Positions 35,906 to 45,470 are shown, counted from the first letter of the stretch. The stretch is DNA of 64,000 nt from Nevskiaceae bacterium (GCA_008012115.1 SSEB01000004.1:124001-188000); one strand, 5' to 3'. Made by a program: numbers and translations. Notes: generated from the letters alone by a model not told the origin.

Positions 35906-36963
35906 TGCACTTTACCAACAAGCTGCCCACACGCCGCGTCGATATCGTCACCACGGGTTTTGCGCGTGGTGGTGACGATGCGCTTGGCGCGCAGGATTTC
36001 CGAAAACTGCCGGATGGTCTCGGGCTTGGAGCGCCGGTAAGCGCCCTGCGGAAACGGGTTGAACGGAATCAGGTTGACCTTGGCCGGCATGCCCGCCAGC
36101 AGCTTGGCGAGCTGGCGCGCGTGTTCCGGATGGTCGTTGACGCCATCGAGCATCACGTACTCGAACACGATGTGGGTCTTGCGATCCTTGCCGGCGACGT
36201 AGCGGCGGCAGGCATCCATCAGCTCGGCGATCGGATATTTCCTGTTGATCGGCACCAGCTGGTCGCGCAGCTCGTCGTTGGGCGCGTGCAGGGACACCGC
36301 CAGCGCGGTGTCGCAGTCCTCGCGCAGGCGATCCATGTAGGGCACGAGACCCGAGGTGCTGACGGTGACACGGCGCTTGGACAGACCGAAGCCGAAGTCG
36401 TCGAGCATGATGTGGATCGCCGGCAGCACCGCAGCGGTGTTGGCCAGGGGCTCGCCCATGCCCATGAACACGACGTTGGAAATCACGCGCTCGTTCTGGA
36501 AATCGCCGCCCAGCGTGCGCGCCGCGAACCACACCTGCGCGACGATCTCGGCCGTGGTCATGTTGCGGTTGAGGCCCTGCTGCGCGGTGGAGCAGAACGA
36601 GCAATCCATCGCACAACCGACCTGCGACGAGATGCACAGCGTGCCGCGGTCGTCCTCGGGAATGAACACCGTCTCGATGGCATTGCCGCCATCGAGCTTC
36701 AGCACCCACTTGCGGGTGCCATCCTGCGACACCTGCTCCGCGATCAGTTCCGGATGGCGGATGACGAAGCGTTCCTTCATCTTCGCGCGCAGGTCCTTAC
36801 TGATGTTGGTCATCAGGTCGAAATCATCGGCGGTGCGGCGATAAATCCACTGCATCACCTGGTCAGCACGGAAGGGCTTCTCGCCCATCTCCGCGAAGCA
36901 CGCGCGCAGGCTTTCCCGGTCGAGACCGAAAAGGTTCAGCGGCGTGCTTGCGGGTGCGGCCAT
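35857..36963 (-). CDS. rlmN: 23S rRNA (adenine2503-C2)/tRNA (adenine37-C2) methyltransferase RlmN
   Basis: The 368-residue radical SAM enzyme methylates A2503 of 23S rRNA. The CxxxCxxC cluster motif reads [14 protein letters not shown], near residue 110. The C-terminal conserved Cys lies in DIDAACGQL, and other family blocks are [11 protein letters not shown] and NLIPFNPFP. It is 3 bp from ndk and belongs to the ndk-rlmN-pilF-rodZ-ispG-hisS run. Its 3' end is duplicated downstream, so it no longer abuts pilF. Confidence 0.96.
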   Translation of the reverse strand: MAAPASTPLNLFGLDRESLRACFAEMGEKPFRADQVMQWIYRRTADDFDLMTNISKDLRAKMKERFVIRHPELIAEQVSQDGTRKWVLKLDGGNAIETVFIPEDDRGTLCISSQVGCAMDCSFCSTAQQGLNRNMTTAEIVAQVWFAARTLGGDFQNERVISNVVFMGMGEPLANTAAVLPAIHIMLDDFGFGLSKRRVTVSTSGLVPYMDRLREDCDTALAVSLHAPNDELRDQLVPINRKYPIAELMDACRRYVAGKDRKTHIVFEYVMLDGVNDHPEHARQLAKLLAGMPAKVNLIPFNPFPQGAYRRSKPETIRQFSEILRAKRIVTTTRKTRGDDIDAACGQLVGKVQSRQKNRLSGIPVVLQ

Positions 36964-36966
36964 CGC

Positions 36967-37398
36967 TTAGCGAGTGCGCGGGCAGAGCTCGATGGTGCGG
37001 AAGAAGTACGAGATCTCGTTCTTCGCGTTGTCGAGGCTGTCGGAGCCGTGCACGGCGTTCTCGTCGATGCTGCTGGCGAAGTCGGCGCGGATGGTGCCCG
37101 GCGCAGCCTTCTTCGGGTCGGTGGCGCCCATCAGTTCGCGATGGCGGGCCACGGCGTTCTCGCCTTCCAGCACGCTGACCACCACCGGGCCGCTGATCAT
37201 GAAGCTGACCAGGTCCTTGAAGAACGGGCGCTCGCTGTGCACGGCGTAGAAGCCTTCGGCTTCCTTCTGGCTCAGGTGCTTCATGCGGCTGGCGACGATG
37301 CTCAGACCGGCCTTTTCGAAGCGGGTGAAGATCTCGCCAATGACATTCTTGGCAACGGCATCGGGCTTGATGATGGAAAGGGTGCGTTCAACCGCCAC
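36967..37398 (-). CDS. ndk: Nucleoside diphosphate kinase
   Basis: The 143-residue enzyme equilibrates nucleoside di- and triphosphates. [35 protein letters not shown] and the active-site histidine in NAVHGSDS are all present. The start is GTG at 37398, directly after AAGGAG with six bases between; this gives the standard N-terminus VAVERTLSI, and longer in-frame readings are not supported. Confidence 0.96.
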   Translation of the reverse strand: MAVERTLSIIKPDAVAKNVIGEIFTRFEKAGLSIVASRMKHLSQKEAEGFYAVHSERPFFKDLVSFMISGPVVVSVLEGENAVARHRELMGATDPKKAAPGTIRADFASSIDENAVHGSDSLDNAKNEISYFFRTIELCPRTR

Positions 37399-37463
37399 GG
37401 GTGACTCCTTGAAATACAAAAAGATAGGCGTCCCGGAGGGACAAAGGAAAATGAAAACAAGAG

Positions 37464-37493
37464 ATTATATTCGCGATTGCCGCAGTGCGGCAA
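37464..37493 (-). promoter_or_regulatory. Sigma-70 promoter for ndk-rlmN
   Basis: On the minus strand TTGCCG (37493-37488) and a perfect TATAAT (37469-37464) are separated by 18 bp. They lie about 65 bp upstream of the ndk start in the 107-bp gap after iscA. The -35 hexamer is also one arm of a 7-bp stem (TTGCCGC/GCGGCAA), which may serve as a weak terminator for iscA. Confidence 0.65.
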
Positions 37494-37505
37494 TTTATGC
37501 AGGGT

Positions 37506-37829
37506 TCAGACGGCGAAGCTCTCGCCGCAACCGCACTCCGCTTTCACGTTGGGATTCAGGAACTTGAATGATTCGTTCAGGCCCTGCTTCTGGAAATCCA
37601 GGGTCAGGCCGTCGAGCATGGGCAGGTGCTCGGTCTTGACCACCACCTTGGCACCGTGGCTGTCGAACACCTGCTCGCCCGGCCCCACCTCATCGGCATA
37701 GTCCATCGTATAGGCATAGCCCGAGCAGCCGGACTTGCGGACGCCAACCCGGAGACCCAGTCCCTTGCCCCGCTGCTGCAACTGCTTGCCAATGCGCCGC
37801 GCGGCGCTTTCGGTCAATTGAATGCTCAT
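37506..37829 (-). CDS. IscA/HesB-type iron-sulfur carrier protein
   Basis: The 107-residue A-type carrier has the three conserved cysteines: Cys in VRKSGCSGYAY and the C-terminal ECGCGESF. QFDFQ-type and GLNESFKFLNPNVKAECGCG segments are typical of IscA. It delivers Fe-S clusters to apo-proteins. Its start overlaps the IscU-like gene's stop (ATGA). It could equally be named iscA or an ErpA-like carrier, so the symbol is left open. Confidence 0.9.
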   Translation of the reverse strand: MSIQLTESAARRIGKQLQQRGKGLGLRVGVRKSGCSGYAYTMDYADEVGPGEQVFDSHGAKVVVKTEHLPMLDGLTLDFQKQGLNESFKFLNPNVKAECGCGESFAV

Positions 37830-38212
37830 GCTGCGACCTGCTGATGGAGAGCCCGGACTGCGTCCTCGCCCATGAGGGCACAATGGGCCCGATCGTCCGG
37901 AATTTCAAGCGCCTCGCGGATCTGCATCGCGTGCAGATCGGGCCACCGCGCGACGGTATTGTGTTCCAGCCAGGCGGCGAGCCACTCGCCGACGGCAATG
38001 GTCGTCGGACAGCCGTAGGCTTTGAACCGCGCCGCGGCCACGCCGCCATCGACGAGGTCCAGCTGCAGCCGCAGCAGGGACTTCGCCGAAGGACTGCCCA
38101 CCTCGACCAGCAGCAGGCGACCCTGCGGACGGTCCAGATCGCCCACGTGCGTCGGTGCGCTGAAGCGCGCCCAGATCGGGCCAGGGTAGCCGTAGGCATT
38201 CGGCGCGCTCAT
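37826..38212 (-). CDS. IscU/NifU-like scaffold homologue lacking the first ligand residues
   Basis: The 128-residue protein aligns with IscU over its length. RFKAYGCPTTIAVGEWL corresponds to the Cys63 region and DRAHCALMGEDAV to His105-Cys106 of E. coli IscU. In place of the GAPACGDVMKLQ segment it has GSPSAKSLLRLQ, so the first ligand Cys (37) and the Asp two residues later (39) are missing. It may not build clusters in the usual way. It is coupled by ATGA overlaps to both the upstream desulfurase and the downstream IscA gene. Confidence 0.82.
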   Translation of the reverse strand: MSAPNAYGYPGPIWARFSAPTHVGDLDRPQGRLLLVEVGSPSAKSLLRLQLDLVDGGVAAARFKAYGCPTTIAVGEWLAAWLEHNTVARWPDLHAMQIREALEIPDDRAHCALMGEDAVRALHQQVAA

Positions 38213-39363
38213 GTCCGCCACCCCGGCGACCACTCGCGCAGGCGGTGTACCACCTGGATCACCTGTGCCGCCGCCTGCTCGATCTCCTCGGCTGTCGTTC
38301 CGCGCCCCAGCGAGAAGCGCAGCGACGCGCCGGCCAGCTCGTCGTCGCGCCCCAGCGCGCGCAGCACGAAGGAGGGCTCGCGGGTGGCCGAGGAGCAGGC
38401 CGCGCCGCTGGATATCGCCAGGTCGCCAAGCAGGGCGCGCAGGCTCTCGCCTTCCACCCCCTCGAAACTGACGTTGAGAATGTGCGGCGCGCGTTCCGCG
38501 GCCAGTCCATTGCCGTGGATGGCCGGCAATGCCTTGCTCAGGCGCTGCCAGAGCCGGTCGCGCAGCGTGACGACGCGGGGCGCCTCCTCGGCCATTGCCG
38601 CGCCGGCCAGCTCGGCAGCCGCGCCCATGCCGACAACCTGGTGCGTCGCCAGCGTGCCGGAGCGCATGCCCTGCTCGTGGCCGCCGCCATGCAGCTGCGG
38701 CGCCAGCCGGGCGCGCGGGCGCTTGCGCACGAACAGGGCACCGACACCCTTGGGCCCGTACAGCTTGTGCGCCGACACCGACAGCAGATCGATCGGCGTC
38801 CGCTCGAGATCAATGGCTAACTTACCCGCTGCCTGAACCGCGTCGACATGGAACAGGATGCCGCGCTCGCGCAGCAGCGGCGCCAGGGTCTCGACCGGGT
38901 TGACGACGCCGATCTCGTTGTTGACCCACATCAGCGACACCAGCACCGTCTCCGGGGTCAGCGCCTGCAGCACCTGCTCGACGCCAATGCGGCCTTCCGC
39001 GTCGGGACGCAGATAGGTCACGCGCACGCCCTGGGTCTCGAGATGACGGCAGGTGTCGAGCACCGCCTTGTGCTCGATGCGCGAGGTCACGATGTGAGCA
39101 TTGCGCGTCGCGCGGAATTCCAGCGCGCCCTTGATCGCCAGGTTGTTCGACTCGGTGGCACCGGAGGTCCAGACGATCTCGTCGGCGCGTGCACCAATCA
39201 GCGCGGCCACCTGGGCGCGGGCCTGCTCGACCGCCGCGCGCGCCTCCCGCCCCAGCGCATGATCCGACGCAGGATTGCCGTAGTGATCGCGCAGCCACGG
39301 CAGCATGGCCTCGAGCGCGCGCGGGTCCAGCGGCGTGGTGGCCGCGTAGTCGAGATAGATCAT
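38209..39363 (-). CDS. Cysteine desulfurase, second of a tandem pair (IscS-like)
   Basis: The 384-residue class V aminotransferase-fold PLP enzyme takes sulfur from cysteine. MIYLDYAATTPLDPRALEAM, GATESNNLAIKG, the PLP lysine in SVSAHKLYGPKG and the persulfide-bearing Cys in SSGAACSSATREPS are present. It overlaps the upstream paralogue and the downstream IscU-like gene by four bases each. It presumably supplies sulfur to the coupled IscU-like/IscA pair. Confidence 0.94.
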   Translation of the reverse strand: MIYLDYAATTPLDPRALEAMLPWLRDHYGNPASDHALGREARAAVEQARAQVAALIGARADEIVWTSGATESNNLAIKGALEFRATRNAHIVTSRIEHKAVLDTCRHLETQGVRVTYLRPDAEGRIGVEQVLQALTPETVLVSLMWVNNEIGVVNPVETLAPLLRERGILFHVDAVQAAGKLAIDLERTPIDLLSVSAHKLYGPKGVGALFVRKRPRARLAPQLHGGGHEQGMRSGTLATHQVVGMGAAAELAGAAMAEEAPRVVTLRDRLWQRLSKALPAIHGNGLAAERAPHILNVSFEGVEGESLRALLGDLAISSGAACSSATREPSFVLRALGRDDELAGASLRFSLGRGTTAEEIEQAAAQVIQVVHRLREWSPGWRT

Positions 39364-40481
39364 GCGGCGGCAATCGCCTTCAGCGCGGTCAGGAACTGGT
39401 CCGTCTCCGCGGCCGTATTGTCCTTGCCCAGGCTGACGCGGACCGCGCCCTTGGCCGTCTCGCGGGGAATGCCCATGCCGATCAGCACGTGACTGGGCTC
39501 GCCCTTGCCGCTGGCACAGGCGGAGCCGCTGGAAACGGCAAAGCCCTTGCGGTCGAGCTGCATCAGCAGCGCCTCGCCGTCATAGCCATGCAGGGCAAAC
39601 TGCAGGGTGTTGGGCAGGCGCGGTGCGGCGGCACCGAAGATTTCAATCCCGCGAATGTTGCGCAGACCCGCTTCCAGCCGCTCGCGCAGGGCCAGGGCCT
39701 GCGCGGCACGCGTGTCCAGCTCGGCCTGCGCCAGTTCGGCGGCAACGCCAAATCCGACGATGGCGGCCACGTTCTCGGTGCCCCCGCGCAACCCACGCTC
39801 CTGGGCGCCGCCATGATGCAGCGGCAGCAGTTCGACCTCGGCCGAGACCAGCAACGCGCCGATGCCCTTCGGACCATAGATCTTGTGGCTGGACAGGCTC
39901 ATCAGATCGCAACCCAGGGCGGTGAAATCGACCGGAATCTTGCCGGCCGCCTGCACCGCGTCGACATGCAGCCAGGCGCCGGCCGCGTGTGCCAGCCTTG
40001 CCGCCCGCGCCACGTCCTGGATCACGCCGGTCTCGTTGTTGGCGCGCATCAGCGAAACCAGCCGCACCGGTCCGCGCGCCAGCTGCGCCTCGAAGGCGGG
40101 CCAGTCCACGACACCCTCGTGATCGACGGCGACGGCTTCGACACCCCAGCCCCGCGCCTGGAGCGACTCGGCGGTTTCCATCACCGCCGGGTGGTCGGTG
40201 ATGCCGTAGAGCACGCGGGTGGCCACCGCGGCATCCGCGACGCCCTTGATCGCGAGGTTGTTGGCCTCGGTGCCGCCGGAGGTCCAGACGAGTTCACCCG
40301 GCTGCGCACCGACCAGCGCCGCGACCTGCGCACGCGCCGTTTCCACGGCGTCGCGCGCAGCGCGGCCGTAGCGATGCAGGCTGGACGCGTTGCCGTAAGG
40401 CCCCGACAGGTAGGGCAGCATCGCGTCCAGCACGCGCGGATCGACCCAGGTCGTGGCGTTGTGATCGAGATAAACCGGCAT
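39360..40481 (-). CDS. Cysteine desulfurase, first of a tandem pair (NifS/IscS-like)
   Basis: The 373-residue paralogue has VYLDHNATTWVDPRVLDAM, GGTEANNLAIKG, the PLP lysine in SLSSHKIYGPKG and the catalytic Cys in SSGSACASGKGEPSH. The two desulfurases differ along their whole length, so this is an old duplication or a functional pair rather than a recent copy. It lies 45 bp downstream of cysE, which makes the cysteine used as sulfur source, and overlaps the second desulfurase (ATGA). Confidence 0.94.
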   Translation of the reverse strand: MPVYLDHNATTWVDPRVLDAMLPYLSGPYGNASSLHRYGRAARDAVETARAQVAALVGAQPGELVWTSGGTEANNLAIKGVADAAVATRVLYGITDHPAVMETAESLQARGWGVEAVAVDHEGVVDWPAFEAQLARGPVRLVSLMRANNETGVIQDVARAARLAHAAGAWLHVDAVQAAGKIPVDFTALGCDLMSLSSHKIYGPKGIGALLVSAEVELLPLHHGGAQERGLRGGTENVAAIVGFGVAAELAQAELDTRAAQALALRERLEAGLRNIRGIEIFGAAAPRLPNTLQFALHGYDGEALLMQLDRKGFAVSSGSACASGKGEPSHVLIGMGIPRETAKGAVRVSLGKDNTAAETDQFLTALKAIAAA

Positions 40482-40526
40482 GTTCCGTCTTAGCGATGGC
40501 GTCGGCGGCGCGCGACCTGCGTTGCC

Positions 40527-41264
40527 CTAGCCCGACTTGGCACCGAAATCTCCGCAGTCTTGCGGCAATTCGATCTTCGACTTGCTGCCCATCGGCTCGA
40601 TGAAGGTGTCCGGCCCCGCCTTGAGCGCCTGCACTTCCGCCTGCAGGGCCTGCACATGGCCGAGCAGCGCACGGATGGCGTTGGCCACCGGATCGGGCAT
40701 GTCCTTGGTGATGCCGTAGGCGTCGAAACCATGATGCGCCGCCTCGGCGGTGTCGCTGATGATGCGCGCGGGAATGCCCACCGCGGTGGCGCCCGGCGGC
40801 ACTTCCTTCACCACCACGGCGTTGCTGCCGATGCGCGCACCCTCGCCGACGGTAAAGCCGCCAAGCACCTTGGCGCCGCCGCCGACGACCACGCCGTTGG
40901 CCAGCGTCGGATGGCGCTTGACCCCCTTGCTCAGGCTGGTGCCGCCCAGCGTCACGCCCTGATAGATGGTCACATCGTCGCCGATCTCGGCGGTCTCGCC
41001 GATGACCACGCCCATGCCGTGATCGATGAACAGGCGCCGGCCGATGATCGCGCCAGGATGAATCTCGATGCCGGTGAGCAGGCGCGCGATGTGCGAGTTG
41101 AAGCGCGCCAGCCATTTCAGCCCATGCGTCCACAGCCAGTGACTGACACGATGTCCCCACACCGCGTGCAGGCCGGGATAGCAGGTCAGCACTTCCCAGC
41201 CGGAACGCGCGGCGGGATCGCGCTGGCGGATGGAGCGGATGTCTTCGCGGATGCGGGAGAACAT
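40527..41264 (-). CDS. cysE: Serine O-acetyltransferase
   Basis: This left-handed beta-helix acetyltransferase makes O-acetylserine, the precursor of cysteine. The 245-residue protein has the helical N-terminus [23 protein letters not shown], the hexapeptide region [20 protein letters not shown] with the catalytic His-Asp, and [17 protein letters not shown]. It starts the block cysE-nifS-iscS-iscU-like-iscA, where E. coli and relatives would have iscR; no Rrf2-type regulator is present. Confidence 0.95.
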   Translation of the reverse strand: MFSRIREDIRSIRQRDPAARSGWEVLTCYPGLHAVWGHRVSHWLWTHGLKWLARFNSHIARLLTGIEIHPGAIIGRRLFIDHGMGVVIGETAEIGDDVTIYQGVTLGGTSLSKGVKRHPTLANGVVVGGGAKVLGGFTVGEGARIGSNAVVVKEVPPGATAVGIPARIISDTAEAAHHGFDAYGITKDMPDPVANAIRALLGHVQALQAEVQALKAGPDTFIEPMGSKSKIELPQDCGDFGAKSG

Positions 41265-41360
41265 GGAAGCAGACCTGTATGAAAAACACGGGCCGGCGCT
41301 TTCAGACGCCGAAGGCGCGCAATTTTAGACCCTGGAGGAGAATTTGGCGTTCATCGACGC

Positions 41361-41470
41361 CACCCGCTCCCGGTTCTGGCGAAGGCAATATCGTTACAAA
41401 ATATATACCAAATTTTATTTCGTAATATATTTATTAACATCAAACGTCTTCCTGACCATCCGAGCGGGTG
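41361..41470. repeat. AT-core inverted element, copy G (110 bp), overlapping trmJ
   Basis: CACCCGCT at 41361-41368 and AGCGGGTG at 41463-41470 enclose 24-bp arms and the 46-bp core at 41393-41438. The trmJ stop codon (41440-41442) lies in the right arm, so the right arm and box encode the last ten residues or so of TrmJ. The left end lies about 97 bp upstream of the cysE start. The gene context is tandem. Confidence 0.9.
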
Positions 41471-42267
41471 GCGCTTTCAGGCCGGTACGGACGGCGGATT
41501 TTCGGCGTTTCGATCGACGTCAGGATGCCGCGCAGGATGTTCAGCTCGTTGCGGTCCGGCTGCGCACGGTTGAACAGCGTGCGCAGGCGCCGCATCAGCA
41601 CGCGCGGATTGGCCGGATCGAGGAAGCCGGTGCCGCGCAGGGCCTGCTCGAGGTGGGCGTAGAAACGCTCCATCTCCTCGGCGCTCGGCGGCGCGTACCA
41701 GGGATGCTCGTGCTTGCTGGACACCGGCGGCACCTCCGGCAGCGCCGCCTTGCGCAGCTCGTAGGTCATCACCTGCACCGCCTGCGACAGGTTGAGTGAG
41801 CTGTAACCCGGATTGGCCGGGATCATGGTCACCGCGTTGCAGCGCTGCAGCTCGTCGTTGGTCAGCCCGGTGCGCTCGCAGCCGAACACCAGGGCCACCG
41901 GCGCGTAGCGCGCCCGCGCCGCCAACTGCGCGGCGGCGTCCCAGGGCCGCAGGGGCTCATCGCCGAGATGGCGCGGTCGGGCGGAGGTGCCCACCACCCA
42001 GCCGCAGTCGCTGACCGCCTCTTCCAGCGTCTCCACCACGCGGGCGCGCTCGAGCACGCTCACCGCGCCGGACGCCATCGCCGTCGCCTGGGAGTGCGGA
42101 TACTTGTCCGGGCGCACCAGCACCAGGTCGGTCAGCCCCATGTTCAACATGGCGCGGGCGGTCGAGCCGATGTTGCCGGGATGCGAGGTGGACACGAGGA
42201 CGATGCGGATGGCGGACAGCGGATCGGTCGCGTCCGGCGCGGAGGCGAGAGGGGGAAGTTCGGTCAT
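41440..42267 (-). CDS. trmJ: tRNA (cytidine/uridine-2'-O-)-methyltransferase TrmJ
   Basis: The 275-residue SPOUT-fold enzyme 2'-O-methylates position 32 of tRNAs. SAIRIVLVSTSHPGNIGSTAR at the N-terminus (quoted in part), VALVFGCERTGLTNDEL and IPANPGYSSLNLSQAV form the SAM-binding knot. The C-terminal tail TRSDGQEDV is encoded by the end box and arm of repeat copy G. trmJ is divergent from suhB, as in E. coli and many relatives. Confidence 0.94.
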   Translation of the reverse strand: MTELPPLASAPDATDPLSAIRIVLVSTSHPGNIGSTARAMLNMGLTDLVLVRPDKYPHSQATAMASGAVSVLERARVVETLEEAVSDCGWVVGTSARPRHLGDEPLRPWDAAAQLAARARYAPVALVFGCERTGLTNDELQRCNAVTMIPANPGYSSLNLSQAVQVMTYELRKAALPEVPPVSSKHEHPWYAPPSAEEMERFYAHLEQALRGTGFLDPANPRVLMRRLRTLFNRAQPDRNELNILRGILTSIETPKIRRPYRPESATRSDGQEDV

Positions 42268-42423
42268 GCGTGATATTCTAATGGCCGTTCTTTATTTCCC
42301 ATCCATTTCAGCCCAGCCGTCCATGGCGCGACGGCGTATCGCTGGCAATGTTCGGCCGCAGTGGCGGCCGAACGTGCCGATACGTCCTCGATGCCATCCC
42401 AGGCATCGAAGACGCCCTCACCC

Positions 42424-43206
42424 ATGCATCCGCTGGTCAATATCGCCGTTTCCGCCGCGCGCGCCGCGGGCAATTTCATCATCCGCCACCAGGAGCGCAT
42501 CGAGCAGCTGCAGATCGAGCGCAAGAGCCGCAACGATTTCGTCACCCAGATCGACCGCGGCGCCGAGCGCGAGATCATCGGCATCATCCAGAAAGCCTAT
42601 CCGCAGCACGCGATCCTGGCCGAGGAAAGCGGCGCCCAGGGCGATAACGAGGTGGTCTGGATCATCGACCCGCTGGATGGCACCACCAATTTCCTGCATC
42701 GCATTCCGCACTATGCCGTGTCCATCGGCATCCAGGTCCGCGGCCGGCTGGAGCATGGCGTCATTTACGCGCCCTGCACGCAGGATCTCTACTGCGCCAG
42801 CCGCGGCGCCGGTGCCACACTCAACAATCGCAAGATCCGCGTCAGCAACTGCAAGGACCTCGACCAGGCCCTCATCGGCACGGGCGTCCCCTTGCGGGAA
42901 GAGCACCTCGACCGCTACCTGCCGATGATCAGCAGCATCGCCGCCCAAACCGCCGGCGTCCGTCGTGCTGGCGCAGCCTCGCTGGACCTGGCCTACGTCG
43001 CGGCCGGGCGCCTGGACGGCTTCTGGGAACTGAACCTCAAGCCCTGGGACGTGGCGGCGGGCATCGTCCTGGTGCAGGAAGCCGGCGGCGTGGTCAGCGA
43101 GCTTTACGGCAAGGACGACCCCCTGGCGACGGGTAATGTCCTGGCCGCCAACATCAAGCTGCACCCGCTGCTGGCGCAAAGCATCGCACCGGCCGCCGCA
43201 GACTGA
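42424..43206 (+). CDS. suhB: Inositol-1-monophosphatase family protein SuhB
   Basis: The 260-residue protein has the Li-sensitive phosphatase metal sites ILAEESGA, WIIDPLDGTTNFLHRIP and WDVAAGIVLVQEAGG. In E. coli SuhB also joins the ribosomal antitermination complex. The ATG at 42424 (MHPLVNIAVSAARAAGNF) matches the family start. It is divergent from trmJ across 156 bp and convergent with the glycosyltransferase gene. Confidence 0.94.
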   Translation: MHPLVNIAVSAARAAGNFIIRHQERIEQLQIERKSRNDFVTQIDRGAEREIIGIIQKAYPQHAILAEESGAQGDNEVVWIIDPLDGTTNFLHRIPHYAVSIGIQVRGRLEHGVIYAPCTQDLYCASRGAGATLNNRKIRVSNCKDLDQALIGTGVPLREEHLDRYLPMISSIAAQTAGVRRAGAASLDLAYVAAGRLDGFWELNLKPWDVAAGIVLVQEAGGVVSELYGKDDPLATGNVLAANIKLHPLLAQSIAPAAAD

Positions 43207-43236
43207 CCGCGGCCGCACGCGAGAGGTCCGAGAGGA

Positions 43237-44382
43237 TCAGCGTTCCGAAGGAATGGAACGCGCAGCGGGCGCCGACGCCGGCACGCCGCGACGCTTCGCC
43301 ACCAGGAAGCGCGGCGCGCGGAAACGCACCAGCCGGCGGTAGAACACCACGTAGCTGAACACGAACAGCAGACTGAACTGCACCAGCAGAGCCGTCTGGT
43401 TCCAGAACAGGACGGCAGGCACGGCACACATGACCGCGAGCGCCCACAGGTATAACGAAGTGAAGGAATTGCGCATCAGGCGGTGATGCGGGTCCTTGCT
43501 GCTGCCATAACGCTTGACCAGGCGTCGATAGATCAACTGGTGCAGGTGCAGCGCGTCCGGCTGCCCCATGCGGCCGAGACTCTGCATGGCGCGCCGCGAC
43601 ATCGAAAACAGCGTTTCCCACACCGGGTAGACCACCAGCAGCAGCGGGCACCACGGCGAAACCTGCGGATTGCGCGCCACCAGCATCATCGCCAGCTCGG
43701 CGACCAGGAAGCCCAGCAGGTAGGCGCCGGCGTCGCCCATGAAGATGCGCCCGAACGGGAAATTCCAGATCAGGAAGCCCAGCACCGAGGCAGCAGCCAG
43801 CAAGGCGATCCGCGCCACCAGGGCGTCGCCCACCTGCCCTGCGACCAGCGCCAGGGACACCAGCACCACGATGACAAAGAAGCCCGACAGTCCGTTGTAG
43901 CCATCGATGATGTTGACCGCGTGCGCAACGCCGCCAGCGGCGACCAGGGTCAGCAGAAGCGCAAACAAGGGTGACGCCGTCAGCAGATCGTCAACCAATG
44001 GGATTCCGAGGCGGTGCAGACCGGCATGCAGCAGCCACCAGCCCAGGCCGGCGGCGACCATGGTCATCAGCAGCCGCGGCAGCACGCCCGCGCGGCGGGT
44101 CACGTCCTCCAGCAAGCCGATGCCGAATGCTGGCAACGTGCAGGTAATCAGGTAGGAATAAATCTGCGCGTCGTCCTGGCTGACCCAGGCGGACAGCAAC
44201 AGGCTGGCGAACAGCGCGACGAAGATCGGCACGCCCCCCAGGCGGGGCACCCAGTGATCGTGGAATTTCTGTACGCCCTTGGATTCGTCGCCGCCAAACT
44301 TGAGCTGGTGCGCGATGCGGATCGTCAGCCAGCCGGCCCAGAAGCTGGTCGCCGCCGCAAAAAGACTGAACCCCCAGATCAT
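43237..44382 (-). CDS. Undecaprenyl-phosphate sugar-1-phosphate transferase (glycosyltransferase family 4, WecA-like)
   Basis: The 381-residue protein has about ten membrane helices and the MraY/WecA signatures: KFHDHWVPRLGGVPIF, VNIIDGYNGLSGF with the catalytic acidic residues, NFPFGRIFMGDAGAYLLG and the basic-His loop DALHLHQLIYRRL. It probably transfers a HexNAc-1-phosphate to undecaprenyl phosphate to start an O-antigen or other surface polymer. ATG 44382 is chosen because the 33 extra upstream codons do not resemble the family. No other polysaccharide gene is adjacent. Confidence 0.88.
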   Translation of the reverse strand: MIWGFSLFAAATSFWAGWLTIRIAHQLKFGGDESKGVQKFHDHWVPRLGGVPIFVALFASLLLSAWVSQDDAQIYSYLITCTLPAFGIGLLEDVTRRAGVLPRLLMTMVAAGLGWWLLHAGLHRLGIPLVDDLLTASPLFALLLTLVAAGGVAHAVNIIDGYNGLSGFFVIVVLVSLALVAGQVGDALVARIALLAAASVLGFLIWNFPFGRIFMGDAGAYLLGFLVAELAMMLVARNPQVSPWCPLLLVVYPVWETLFSMSRRAMQSLGRMGQPDALHLHQLIYRRLVKRYGSSKDPHHRLMRNSFTSLYLWALAVMCAVPAVLFWNQTALLVQFSLLFVFSYVVFYRRLVRFRAPRFLVAKRRGVPASAPAARSIPSER

Positions 44383-44540
44383 CGCGTCATTCGCTGTTCG
44401 ATTTGTAAGAAAACCAGCCGTCGGCAACGGCGAGGTTGCAGAGTATACAAAGATCGATGGCGATAATGTGATCAGCCCCACACTTGGCAGAGCCGGGAAA
44501 ACTGGATGACGCGGGCGTCACCGGATAGATGCGCCCGATT

Positions 44541-45470
44541 TCACGGCATTTCGTCAATTTCCTTTTCCTTGGGCGGCAGCAGGTCCTCCCGCGATACCCC
44601 CAGGACGATTGCCAGGCCGGTCGAGACATAGATCGACGAGTAAGTCGCAACAATCACGCCAACAATCATCGAGATGGCGAAACTGTGCACGCTGGGTCCG
44701 CCGAGCAGGTACAGCGCGGTGCAGACCAGCAGGGTGGTGACGTGGGTGATGACCGAGCGCAGCAGGGTCTGGTTGACCGAGAGGTTGACCACCTCGTAAA
44801 TCGTGCCCTTGCGCTGGTTGATCAGATTTTCGCGGACACGGTCGAAAATGACGATGGTCTCGTTGTTCGAGTAGCCGATCAGCGCCAGGATGGCCGCCAG
44901 CGTGGTCAGATCGAATTCGACCTGGAACAGCGACAGGAAGCCCAGCACCATCAGCGCATCGTGAATCAGCGCGGCGATGGCACCGACCGCGAATTTCCAT
45001 TCGAAGCGGAACATGATGTACAGCGCGATGCCGATGAACGCGAACAGCATCGCCAGGCTGCCGTTGACGGTCAGCTCGTCACCGACCTGCGGGCCGACGA
45101 ATTCGATGCGGCGCAGCTGCACGCCCTTCTGCTCGGCACCCAGGGCCTGCAGCACCTTGGAGCTGATCGCGGCGGAGTTCGACTTGTCCTCCGGCGCCAG
45201 GCGGATCAGCACATCGTTGCTGCCACCGAAGTACTGCACGATGGCGTTGGCGTAACCTCCCGCGCCCAAGTCCTGGCGCACGGCGTCGAGCTCGACGGTC
45301 TGCGGGTAGACCACCTCGACCAGGACGCCGCCGGTGAAATCGATGCCGAAATTGAGGCTACGGAACAGCAGCAGCAGCAAGACGCCGACGCTGAGCAGCG
45401 ACGACACCCACAGGCCCGTCTTGCGCTGGGCCATGAAATTGATGTTCGGGACTTTGGCGAAGATACGCAT
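44541..45470 (-). CDS. secF: Protein translocase subunit SecF
   Basis: The 309-residue inner-membrane protein has six helices, with FGIDFTGGVLVEV after the first helix and GYSNNETIVIFDRVRENL in the membrane core, both SecF hallmarks. With SecD it forms a proton-driven motor aiding periplasmic release of exported proteins. ATG 45470 gives the normal N-terminus MRIFAKVPNINFM. It follows secD after 78 bp. Confidence 0.96.
   Translation of the reverse strand: MRIFAKVPNINFMAQRKTGLWVSSLLSVGVLLLLLFRSLNFGIDFTGGVLVEVVYPQTVELDAVRQDLGAGGYANAIVQYFGGSNDVLIRLAPEDKSNSAAISSKVLQALGAEQKGVQLRRIEFVGPQVGDELTVNGSLAMLFAFIGIALYIMFRFEWKFAVGAIAALIHDALMVLGFLSLFQVEFDLTTLAAILALIGYSNNETIVIFDRVRENLINQRKGTIYEVVNLSVNQTLLRSVITHVTTLLVCTALYLLGGPSVHSFAISMIVGVIVATYSSIYVSTGLAIVLGVSREDLLPPKEKEIDEMP

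Noticed and set aside
43162-43169. CACCCGCT inside suhB
   Set aside because: No AT core 24 bp away and no facing box; it is ordinary coding sequence.
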